Of a DNA stretch of 64,000 nt, positions 1 through 7,597 are shown piece after piece. The DNA lies in NCBI GenBank assembly GCA_036794825.1, contig DAIRGA010000018.1, positions 1-64,000 of the forward strand, in the 5' to 3' direction. Numbering within the stretch: position 1 is the first letter of the stretch; the number at the start of each line of letters is the position of its first letter. The position numbers and the translations under genes were made by a program. The notes beneath the pieces are model-generated. The model was not told the origin of the DNA, did not search any database, and saw only the letters and a program-made list of their open reading frames with translations. The DNA comes from RZYY01 sp036794825. Its GTDB lineage: Bacteria; Bacteroidota; Bacteroidia; Bacteroidales; 4484-276.

Positions 1-579
1 TTCATCAGTGAAAGTATTCACCAGAATTGGTGTTTCAGTTATTTTGATCCCGTCCTTATAAACATTATAACCAAGAAAATTAATTGCAAGGGTAATCTGG
101 TTGCCAGGTTCATTTGGCCAGAAGCCAACTACCTGACTATCATTAAGAATCCCTTTAATACACCAGTTATAAGGCAATTGAAATTCACTCAGGGTAGTCC
201 AGGGCGTTTCGCCGATTTTTACCAGATCACCAGAACCGGTAATGCCTGGCCCGCCATCCACAGTGGCAATGAATTCAAGATCAACTACTTCAATCTGGTA
301 TCCGATCCACAAATATTCAAGCTGATCGAGACTTAGTGGTTCGGGGAGAGCAAAAGTATTCCACGAGTCGCTCGTCAGGCCGCTTACGGGCATAGTAATG
401 AGTGGTGTTTCGGCAAATTCATCTATGTATATTTTTACTTCAAAATCAGAATTCACCGAATACACATAGAAACTCACCTGTTCGAGCAGTTTGCCGGAAT
501 AAGGCATAAGATCGGAAGAAGTAAAACGATGGGCAAATTCATATTTGCCAGGCCCTAATGTGCCTATTGTGGTTAGATT
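1..579 (-). pseudogene. 5'-truncated fragment of a secreted surface protein gene
   Basis: The minus strand is open from the window edge to an in-frame TAA at 580-582, giving about 193 codons. There is no ATG, GTG or TTG before the internal Met in 'SSDLMPYSGKLLEQVSFYVY'. The text (FAHRFTSSDLMPYSGKLL, then a beta-rich stretch and an FnIII-like 'NFLGYNVYKDGIKITETP') resembles the middle of large Bacteroidota secreted adhesin or peptidase proteins that carry a C-terminal sorting domain. Those domains normally lie far from the N-terminus, so the 5' part seems to have been lost. The 3' end is outside the window. I read it as a decayed gene, although an unannotated non-standard start cannot be excluded. 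Confidence 0.55.
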
Positions 580-698
580 TTATTTTATCATTTTCAGGCA
601 TGCATTACTGTGATGAACCAAAACTAAAATTATTCCATTTGACTACTTCGGACTGAACGTAGGTCACGCCTCGGTTCAAACGGTGTCACTTTGAAAAA

Positions 699-812
699 TC
701 AAAACACCCCCTCCATCGTCACTTCACAGGCGACCAGCTCGGTGGCGAATTGGTTTTTGGCGAGGCCGGAGGGGATAGTTCGGTTAAGTGATAAGGCGAA
801 GGTGTCGCCTTT
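699..812 (-). pseudogene. Short C-terminal gene relic
   Basis: A 37-codon minus-strand frame runs between two stops (TAA at 813-815 and TGA at 699-701) and reads '...DTFALSLNRTIPSGLAKNQF...TMEGVF'. It has no start codon but looks like coding sequence: a plausible beta-strand-rich C-terminal tail of a Bacteroidota outer-surface protein. It lies between the toxin gene and the truncated adhesin fragment, and I take it as debris of the gene or genes disrupted there. The family is not recognised. Confidence 0.3.
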
Positions 813-838
813 TTATTCATTTCCCGGCATTCCCCTTT

Positions 839-1630
839 TCAAATATGTTCGATCAATTGTATGCTTACCAATTCGTAAGCATTACGGGGGTTGTAGGGTA
901 CATCCGGCCTAAGCAAAGCGGTGGTATCTCCTAAAAATTCGCTGCTTTTCATTTTTGCTTCCATATTCAAAATAAACTCTCGCCTGGTTGGGGGTTTTTC
1001 AACCGAAAACTTAATGTATTTTCGGTAGCTGTTCAGCAGTGCATCTCTATCCAAATCTGGTATTTGGGATAAAGCAAAGAACAAATCGAAGAGGTCCCGG
1101 CCTTTTTTCCGTTGATACAGCGCCCTCAGTTTTGTACCCAGGAGTTCTTCCAAACGGTAGGTAGTCAGGTTACAACTTCCCTCAAACCAGGATGATTTCA
1201 TTTCAAAAGGATAATGCAATAACCCAAGCACATTAAAATGCTCACGCGTGTTGGCTTCCACCTTTAAGCGCAACCGGACGAATGGGGGAAACTCTGAGTC
1301 AAAACGACAAATTATCTGGGTTCCATCTCTTCTTGGTTTTACAGATGACTCGCCCAGAAAAGCCAATGCAGCTTGCAATCTTTGCACGGTCTCTTTTATG
1401 GGTTCAGCCCGCACCTGCACCAGATCAATATCTTCGGAGTAGCGTTGTTGCGGGTGCAGGTAAAGCTTATGCAAAGCAGTACCGCCCCGAAAAGCCAAAC
1501 TACCGGCCAGCCATTCGTCAGAAAAAATTGCTATCAGGGCACGGCAAATCACCATGTCCTGCTCTACCTGCTCGTAGGATTGCCAGGCTACTAGCTGGCT
1601 CCATTCGGTTATGTAGGCCTGGGGAATCAT
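839..1630 (-). CDS. abiEii: AbiEii/AbiGii-family nucleotidyltransferase toxin
   Basis: 263 aa. The nucleotidyltransferase core is visible as 'FRGGTALHK' (about residues 47-55) followed by 'RYSEDIDLV' (about 63-71), the GG/S and DxD-type signature of AbiEii toxins (type IV toxin-antitoxin and abortive phage infection). Related toxins transfer nucleotides to tRNA or other acceptors; the target here cannot be read from sequence. The ATG overlaps the stop of the upstream abiEi-like gene by 4 nt, so the two are translationally coupled. The length is normal for the family. It lies beside decayed surface-protein fragments, which fits a horizontally acquired defence module. Confidence 0.9.
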   Translation of the reverse strand: MIPQAYITEWSQLVAWQSYEQVEQDMVICRALIAIFSDEWLAGSLAFRGGTALHKLYLHPQQRYSEDIDLVQVRAEPIKETVQRLQAALAFLGESSVKPRRDGTQIICRFDSEFPPFVRLRLKVEANTREHFNVLGLLHYPFEMKSSWFEGSCNLTTYRLEELLGTKLRALYQRKKGRDLFDLFFALSQIPDLDRDALLNSYRKYIKFSVEKPPTRREFILNMEAKMKSSEFLGDTTALLRPDVPYNPRNAYELVSIQLIEHI

Positions 1631-2445
1631 TCGTCAATCTCGATTTCGAGGTTCACAATCACCTTCCACCGGTTGGCGGAAGAAAACCCTGCAGTTACAC
1701 CGGCTGGCTTTAAAGGGATGCGGAAGAGACTCAGTTTTTCCCGTTCCATGGCTTCAAATAAAGCATCAGCTAATTTCTGATTGAAGCATACATGTTCAAG
1801 CAAGTATCCTAAGCGTTGTAAGGCAGTAACGTGTACCTGTTTCATCAATTCCGGTGAGAAATCAAACGGGCTGATTACTTCCACTAATTCGTTCAAAACA
1901 GCGCCCGCCCGATTTATTCCGCCTACTCGTTTTTGAAATCGAATCAAATCACACGCAGTGAGGGCGGCATTTGAAATGTTCAGGTAACCCGCCTCGGTTT
2001 TTCGTTTTTCGATGAGTGGTTCAGGAACTTCTTTGATGCTGATGTAGTTGATTTTAAGGCCTTTTTTTTGCGTCGGGCGCAGCACAGGTAATCCTGTAAC
2101 AACAAAGTATTCCTGAGGCTGATGATGTGAAGCGCCATGAAATGCAGCGGCGCTAAGCAGCGCTACATAGTAAGACCTGTTCAGGTGTTTCATAAAAGCA
2201 TCCAGATACAATTGCGGGGGTAATATGCCTTTGGAAGCAAACTGTGGGGTGATGATGAGGTAGTAACCCTTAAAAACAGGTAACAGCTTGCCTTTATCGG
2301 TCAATCGTTTTAAGGCCGATTTTAAGGCAGCATCGCTGAGTTCGGTGTAGCTGAGTTTCAGTTCTGATAAGGCAAAACCGTACCTGCCCTGAGCCATTAA
2401 TAATTCCGGCCATTTGGCAATATGATTATTGGTTAGCTCTTTCAT
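1627..2445 (-). CDS. abiEi: AbiEi-family antitoxin
   Basis: 272 aa, directly upstream of and overlapping (ATGA) the AbiEii toxin. An N-terminal winged-helix-like segment ('SDAALKSALKRLTDKGKLLPVFKGYYLI', about residues 37-64) precedes a larger C-terminal domain with 'YVALLSAAAFHGASHH', typical of the AbiEi antitoxin type IV family (PF13338/PF17194-like). In characterised systems the antitoxin represses its own operon through the N-terminal domain and counteracts the toxin indirectly. The ATG at 2445 is the only sensible start. The gene order antitoxin then toxin is canonical. Confidence 0.88.
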   Translation of the reverse strand: MKELTNNHIAKWPELLMAQGRYGFALSELKLSYTELSDAALKSALKRLTDKGKLLPVFKGYYLIITPQFASKGILPPQLYLDAFMKHLNRSYYVALLSAAAFHGASHHQPQEYFVVTGLPVLRPTQKKGLKINYISIKEVPEPLIEKRKTEAGYLNISNAALTACDLIRFQKRVGGINRAGAVLNELVEVISPFDFSPELMKQVHVTALQRLGYLLEHVCFNQKLADALFEAMEREKLSLFRIPLKPAGVTAGFSSANRWKVIVNLEIEIDE

Positions 2446-2765
2446 AATAAGAGTAAATTTTTGCGAAAGTAGTCATTATTCGGTACTTTTCGCAAAAAAT
2501 CTCTTTTTAATCCACAATTTTTTTCTATAAAGTTTTGCTGTACATGTGGGTAAATATTCCCAATCAGGCCACCAGATGGTGTTGAAGATGGCTTTTGATG
2601 GCGCCGGAATTTATCACTACTCAACGATTTAATTACCCCGCCCTCCCGAATTCTCGGGATAAATTCCGGGAGTAAATCGTTGAAAATCATTGCTCCCTTT
2701 AGGGTTGGGGCAATCAATGATTTTCAACATTAAATGCTTTCTGGCAAGAGCTATTAAACGTTAAA
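2446..2765. repeat. Non-coding region with two nested inverted repeats
   Basis: This is gene-free sequence upstream of abiEi. An inverted repeat has outer 10-bp arms at 2622-2631 and 2673-2682 (CAACGATTTA/TAAATCGTTG), with a second inner GC-rich palindromic stem between them. A second, perfect 14-bp inverted repeat follows: GTTGAAAATCATTG at 2679-2692 and its complement at 2715-2728, with a 22-nt loop. The two share the arm around 2679-2682. Related sequence (ATGATTTTCAATGATTTAAT...) occurs at 17858-17887, so this looks like a dispersed repeat family. A weak open frame through the region is made of repeat sequence and is not called. Confidence 0.6.
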
Positions 2766-2924
2766 CCAGCCAAAAGTGCTGTTTTTTTGGAGTTTTGGCT
2801 GATTATAAATTTCTTTATCCAGCCAAATCTGGTTTTTTTTGATGGTTTTGGCTGATTATAGCAGATTTAATCCAGCCAAAACTGAATGGGTTAAGCTGAC
2901 TTTTTGGAAATCTAAAGAGAAGCC
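2766..2924. repeat. Three tandem 53-bp units, two forming hairpins
   Basis: Units start at 2766, 2819 and 2872, exactly 53 bp apart, each beginning CCAGCCAAA. Units 1 and 2 share TTTTGGCTGATTATA at the same offset (28-42), so each can fold with CAGCCAAA pairing to TTTGGCTG. Unit 3 keeps only the first arm clearly. The array begins 5 bp beyond the end of the CotH-type gene and may lie in its 3' transcript. Confidence 0.65.
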
Positions 2925-2929
2925 GCTGT

Positions 2930-5900
2930 TTAATCTTCACCCATTTTCACAAACCGGAGTTGCTGAATGGTTTCCCTTTGGTTGCTTATCCATAACAAAT
3001 AAACTGACGGGGCTAAAGAACCGACAGGGATTTCTTTTGCACTGCTTCCGGCTGAAAATGTTCCGGTCAGGACAATTTTCCCGCTAAGGTCAATGATTTG
3101 ATAGTGAAGGTTTTCGGTTATATTTTCATCGCATGTTAGCGTAAGAGCATTATTGGCCGGGTTGGGATGGATCGAAAATTCCGGTCTTTCTGCCGGTTTG
3201 GTTATCGAGGTGGTCATGTCCTCAAAATAGGCTGTAAAGCTGACGGCGGCGATGGGTGTGTTTAACTGATTCAAAAACACCGGGTTAAGGGTATCACTAA
3301 TCAATCCGTTATTACCCCAGTGCAGGAAATTAAAACCGTCATTTGGCAGGGCTTCAATTTTTACAGGGATGCCGTCAAAATATATTCCGTGCCAGGGATA
3401 GCCGTCGGGAGTAACTGTACTGATTTTTATTTTTCCGCCATTTTCCGGATATACGTTTAAGATCACCTCAACCTGGTTGGGCAAATTGAAATGCGACTGG
3501 AGGTGGTTTCTGACCTGGGCGGTTCTTTCAGAAAGCTGGAATTGGAATGTCAGGTGGTTGTTGTGAAAGGACTCCATTTGTCCCGGAATATTATTCGGAT
3601 CGCCCCATCGGGCATATTCTTTGGGCATTTCCAGCGCCATTTGATCGTACATATTTTGCTCTATCGAAGACATCACATCGAAGCGATAGGCAGTATTCAT
3701 TACATCAGCAAAGCGGTTGATGAAATAATTCCTGAACCGCTGGTTTTGCATTCCCCTTTGCCAGATATGGAGGTGAGGATAGGAATCACCATAGTTCAGC
3801 ATGTACCCGATATGATCAAAATAGCAATCTGTCCAGCCGTTGGGATGCATGGAAAGTTCCAGGTCAATCAGGCAGTAGCGCCAACGGAAGTCGGTTTTGT
3901 CCGAACGGTGAATCTTGATATTGTTCCAGGGCCAGTCGGTGTTTCCCATCCACGACACGCCAATGATATAATCGGTGTACCAGGTCATGTCGAAGTAGTT
4001 ATCTGCTGAATTCCAGAAAGCTGTGTCGGCTGGATTGAATTGCAGGAAAGATGAATAATCGTCATAAAAATCATCCAGCGAGCCTTCTACTGCCCGTAAA
4101 ACGCCTCCATACCATGCGCTCATCGACAAAATATCCATCTGTTTTGGATCAGCGCCATCGTAAACTTCAAAGTACTCGGTATCCATTTTTTCGCGCAATT
4201 CGTACAGCCCAAAATAACTTCCGTTGATATAAACCGACACCGGCCTCCAGGCTGCGTAATAATTATTGGTTTCACCAGCCATCAATCTAACCTGACAGGC
4301 ATCCTTGTATGGAAACACCAGAAATTGATTGCTGCCGTTCCTCAGATAAAACTTGCTGTACCTGATCCTGTCGGGTCTTCCGGGGATGATTTGATAATCC
4401 ACCGGCCCGTCGCCCAACACCCCGTCAGCCAATTCAACCCTGAAGGAATGTTGAGGATTTGACCGCGAACCGCCCCATCCCCCGTCAATTTGTATCCCGG
4501 CCCGTTGGGAAAAAATCAGGTTTTTGGTCGAATCGAAATACTCCACATACGCCGACTTTTCCCAGTCGTACCACCAGTTGTCGAAAATTCCGTTTTCGCC
4601 GTAAAGATTGTTATTGGCAGTAACTACAGAAATGACCGGGGTTGTGTGATTAGCGCCATACAGATAAGAAGAAACCGCGTTTGGACTGGGCAGCATACCG
4701 GGAGCAAAAACCCTTGCCTTCAGCACCGTTGAAGACGAAATACTGACCGGTGTGCCCGTGTAAAGGGGCGACAATGGGGTGGGGTCGCTGCCATCGGTTG
4801 TATAATGTATGGAAGTCAATCCTGGGTTGGGATTGCTGATGGTTACGCTAAACGGCAGTTGATAAAATCCTGAAGCGATCGAAATAACAGGCGCTTTGAG
4901 GTATTCAGTAAAAGTATTTGAATTGTTATTGGTGGATGAAGGCGTTCCATATTGAAAAAGATAATGATCCGTGGAGCCGTCGGGGAAAGATCCTTTGCTA
5001 TTGTCCAGGTCGTAACATTCGATGAGCATGGAGCTTAAGAAAACCTGCGATGGAGAGAACAGGAAAACGGCCTCCCCAGATTCCGAAATTTTGAAATTGG
5101 TGTGTAAGAAATTACTTGTGTCCACTGCTTCAAAGGAGGAAGTCAATTCGTTCATAGAGACCAGTTTCATGTGGATATCAATGTAATCGTACACCGTATT
5201 TGGGTCTGTTGATACTACATCAAAAGCAAGACTTGTAATCTCCCCGGCAGTCAGCCCCGCAGCCGTGAGCTCAGAAGCCTGGATCAGCATCTGGTGCCTT
5301 GCCGACCAGTACCAGTTGCCATAAGGCGCCGGGTAATCTGTGGGTGAGTTTTGCACCGTGCCTGTTCCTACCTGGATGCCATTCAGCTTCATGTTGGGCC
5401 GTTGATAAGCCCGCGAACCGTACTTAGCCTGGCATGAATAAGCGCTGCCATCGTTGAAGTTGAAGGCAGTTGACCGGAAATCGGTGGTGGTTTGCCGGAA
5501 GACCGAATTGGTTGTATAACCCGCAGAGCTGTAGGAACAGGTATTGACCAGAATGCTGGAAATCCCATCCCAGTAAAATGGTGTGGTAAAACTGTGTGTA
5601 TTCCAGCCGGTAACAGGGTTAAACGCTTCCGAAGTAACGACATGAATAAATCCCGAGAGTGGTTTCCGATCCTTCCCGCTGCAGAAAATTGTCCGGTACC
5701 CGCCCGGAGGAAGTTTTAGGTTGGGAAGAATCCATTTGACCGGGTTGGCGGCATTGTCGCTGATCGAATAATTCAGGAGATTAACCGTATCTGTGCCTGA
5801 ATTGAAGAGTTCGATCCAGTCAGGATACTCGCCATCTTCGTCTGCAATGGTGGAATAATTCCTGTTGCTTCCTTCGTTTATCACTACCTGGGCACACAGC

Positions 5901-5956
5901 TCACCGATGAGGAAAACCATTACCAGCACCGCACAACTTAATCTTTGTAAAATCAT
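2930..5956 (-). CDS. Secreted CotH-kinase family protein with lamin-tail domain and T9SS sorting domain
   Basis: 1008 aa. A signal peptide (residues 1-23, ending ELCAQ) is followed by a lamin-tail (LTD) domain (about 24-105, 'INEGSNRNYS...DWIELFNSG'), a beta-rich linker domain, and a chitobiase-C-like domain (about 355-420, 'IHYTTDGSDPTPLSPLYTG'). Then comes a CotH-like atypical kinase domain (about 440-790) with 'SVYINGSYFGLYELREKMD' and 'WPWNNIKIHRS...CLIDLEL'. The C-terminal about 82 residues ('SIHPNPANNALTL...') are a type IX sorting signal. CotH proteins of spore formers phosphorylate other proteins; in Bacteroidota the role of secreted CotH proteins is unknown. Expected location is the cell surface or outside. 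A TATGTTTG box lies 36 nt upstream of the start. Confidence 0.88.
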   Translation of the reverse strand: MILQRLSCAVLVMVFLIGELCAQVVINEGSNRNYSTIADEDGEYPDWIELFNSGTDTVNLLNYSISDNAANPVKWILPNLKLPPGGYRTIFCSGKDRKPLSGFIHVVTSEAFNPVTGWNTHSFTTPFYWDGISSILVNTCSYSSAGYTTNSVFRQTTTDFRSTAFNFNDGSAYSCQAKYGSRAYQRPNMKLNGIQVGTGTVQNSPTDYPAPYGNWYWSARHQMLIQASELTAAGLTAGEITSLAFDVVSTDPNTVYDYIDIHMKLVSMNELTSSFEAVDTSNFLHTNFKISESGEAVFLFSPSQVFLSSMLIECYDLDNSKGSFPDGSTDHYLFQYGTPSSTNNNSNTFTEYLKAPVISIASGFYQLPFSVTISNPNPGLTSIHYTTDGSDPTPLSPLYTGTPVSISSSTVLKARVFAPGMLPSPNAVSSYLYGANHTTPVISVVTANNNLYGENGIFDNWWYDWEKSAYVEYFDSTKNLIFSQRAGIQIDGGWGGSRSNPQHSFRVELADGVLGDGPVDYQIIPGRPDRIRYSKFYLRNGSNQFLVFPYKDACQVRLMAGETNNYYAAWRPVSVYINGSYFGLYELREKMDTEYFEVYDGADPKQMDILSMSAWYGGVLRAVEGSLDDFYDDYSSFLQFNPADTAFWNSADNYFDMTWYTDYIIGVSWMGNTDWPWNNIKIHRSDKTDFRWRYCLIDLELSMHPNGWTDCYFDHIGYMLNYGDSYPHLHIWQRGMQNQRFRNYFINRFADVMNTAYRFDVMSSIEQNMYDQMALEMPKEYARWGDPNNIPGQMESFHNNHLTFQFQLSERTAQVRNHLQSHFNLPNQVEVILNVYPENGGKIKISTVTPDGYPWHGIYFDGIPVKIEALPNDGFNFLHWGNNGLISDTLNPVFLNQLNTPIAAVSFTAYFEDMTTSITKPAERPEFSIHPNPANNALTLTCDENITENLHYQIIDLSGKIVLTGTFSAGSSAKEIPVGSLAPSVYLLWISNQRETIQQLRFVKMGED

Positions 5957-5991
5957 CTGATTTGTAGATTTTTACTGACCTCAATTTCGTG

Positions 5992-5999
5992 CAAACATA
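5992..5999 (-). promoter_or_regulatory. -7 promoter box of the CotH gene
   Basis: TATGTTTG on the minus strand matches the Bacteroidota TAnnTTTG -7 consensus, about 36 nt before the ATG. No convincing -33 TTTG was seen. Confidence 0.4.
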
Positions 6000-6215
6000 A
6001 ACGAAAATCGGCTTATGGAGATCAGAATGCGATATGAGTAACCGGCGAAACAGATCACTTGATTTGACTGGCATTTTCATTACCTCCCTGATTGGTTGAT
6101 GCAATCATTGCAATTGCGCAAAAGCCCGGAATATCTCTTTGCTGGGTTAGATCCCCGGCCTAAAGGTCAGGATTACAGCGGGTTGATCGTGGATACTGGC
6201 AGCGCATTCCAGTTC

Positions 6216-7034
6216 TTATTTAGAGGCCATCTTCGACCTGATGGGGTTCTTCAATCCGGAATACCCGGTCAGCTCCATTTTTACCGATCCAACAATCACT
6301 GCAGATTTTGCCAGGATAGGGAGTTTGTTTTCATCATCGGTAACCCAAAGGGTCATCGGGTAAGGATTGCTGAAGACTTCGCCGGTAACCACCATCGGTT
6401 TGAAGGCAAGGCACCTGAATTTCCCCAGATCGGTTTCCACAATTTCCCTGCCCTGAAACTGAATCACCGAAACGTATAGCGAGTCGTCGAGGTAAAAGTT
6501 GATGGAGATATTATCGCCCACTTTCAGCGTGTCGGCGCTTAGCGTGCGGGCATAATAGACCGCCGAAATAATATCCTGCACATTTGGGGTAATGGGTTTT
6601 GTCTTTCTGCGGCTGGTGGCTATTCCTCTATTGTGATCGAAATCCACATCGTCGTCCCTCACATAACCACCTTCCCTGGTGCGGCGCACAAAATGATGGG
6701 GTATCAGCGCTTCTTTATCCACAAAGGACTCAAAGCGATCACGCACCTTGAAGAACCAGTCGAAAGCCCGGTTTGATTTACCAGTACCGACAATATGATA
6801 TGTCTCACGGTTGTCAAATTTCCGTACAGATCGCTTCACATCAATTTCAGCCGTGCCGGCATTCACTTTTCCGGTAAGCAAAGATTCGTAATAGACCTTG
6901 AATTTCAGATTTTCACCCACCGCCCATGCTTTGTTCTCCACACTGCGATAGCTAAAATTATCCGTCGTCTGCGGGAAGATCTCAGATGTAAATAAAAGGC
7001 AGATGAGTATTAGTATTGATCTGGAAAATATCAT
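6216..7034 (-). CDS. DUF3108 domain-containing secreted protein
   Basis: About 272 aa from the preferred start. Starting at the ATG at 7032-7034 gives a clean signal peptide ('MIFSRSILILICLLFTSEIFPQ'); a longer in-frame start at 7127 would bury it behind about 31 residues of unlikely sequence. The mature part begins 'ENKAWAVGENLKFKVYYESL', the recognisable start of DUF3108, and continues with beta-strand-rich sequence ('MTLWVTDDENKLPILAKSAV'). DUF3108 proteins are periplasmic or outer-membrane-associated beta-barrel-like folds of unknown role. It stands alone between the CotH gene and leuS. Confidence 0.85.
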   Translation of the reverse strand: MIFSRSILILICLLFTSEIFPQTTDNFSYRSVENKAWAVGENLKFKVYYESLLTGKVNAGTAEIDVKRSVRKFDNRETYHIVGTGKSNRAFDWFFKVRDRFESFVDKEALIPHHFVRRTREGGYVRDDDVDFDHNRGIATSRRKTKPITPNVQDIISAVYYARTLSADTLKVGDNISINFYLDDSLYVSVIQFQGREIVETDLGKFRCLAFKPMVVTGEVFSNPYPMTLWVTDDENKLPILAKSAVIVGSVKMELTGYSGLKNPIRSKMASK

Positions 7035-7597
7035 AATGATCGGGTGGCCGGAAATCTCCAAATTAACTGAAGAAAAGACCGAAAATTGTTTTTTATGCCC
7101 CGTGTAGTTATGCATTGCTGAAATCATTTAGCGTGCAATTGCAATTTTCAAACCAGAAGTCTTTGGGTTTGTGTGAAGTGTTTACCAGGGTAAGTCATTA
7201 CATCATTCTAAAATGAAGTTTTTTCAGCATATTAGGCACAATAGGGCACAATAGAATAATTGGCCAAATGTACCCGAGTGGAACTATTGTTAGAGCTGCT
7301 GAAAAATTCAAACAGAAAGAAAAGAATTTTCTGAGACTCTGTGGCTCTCTGTGGCTTCTCCGTGGTTCTCTGTGTAAATTTATCTGTTACACGGAGTTTC
7401 ACAGAGGAATCAAAGAGTTTCACAGAGAGAAAAAATTATCTGCCATAATCAAGTACATGGATTTTACTAATAGATGCTCAAAAGCCTTGCACTAAATTTG
7501 AGAGATTCATTTGTAACAAGTTAAATATCAACTATAAATCTGTTTTAAGCAGTCCCTATTTTATATAAATTAAAGGTGACAATTTTTTTCAAAATGA
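7035..7597. other. Intergenic region between leuS and the DUF3108 gene
   Basis: No gene is supported in these 563 bases. The only structure seen is the CACAGAG-type repeat cluster (7332-7430) and AT-rich sequence next to the leuS stop codon. Confidence 0.6.
7332..7430. repeat. CTCTGTG/CACAGAG intergenic repeat cluster
   Basis: About 100 bp of reiterated CTCTGTGG / CTCCGTGG / TCTGTGT units are followed by the inverted forms ACACGGAGTTTCACAGAG and AGTTTCACAGAGAG. The two halves can pair into a long imperfect hairpin. This is a widespread kind of low-complexity dispersed repeat in Bacteroidota and other environmental genomes; no function is assigned. Confidence 0.7.

Noticed and set aside
691..912. 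Plus-strand ORF of 73 codons (TTG start)
   Set aside because: It runs antisense to the relic at 699-812 and into the 3' end of abiEii, starts with TTG and has no recognisable sequence.
1282..1713. 143-codon plus-strand ORF inside abiEii/abiEi
   Set aside because: Antisense shadow of two well-supported genes with conserved motifs on the minus strand.
2442..2717. Minus-strand ORF of 91 codons upstream of abiEi
   Set aside because: Its codons come from the inverted-repeat region (2622-2728) and overlap the abiEi start; the composition is repeat-derived, not protein-like.
2766..2924. Possible CRISPR array
   Set aside because: The units are directly adjacent 53-bp repeats with internal palindromes; there are no unique spacers between conserved repeats and no cas genes.
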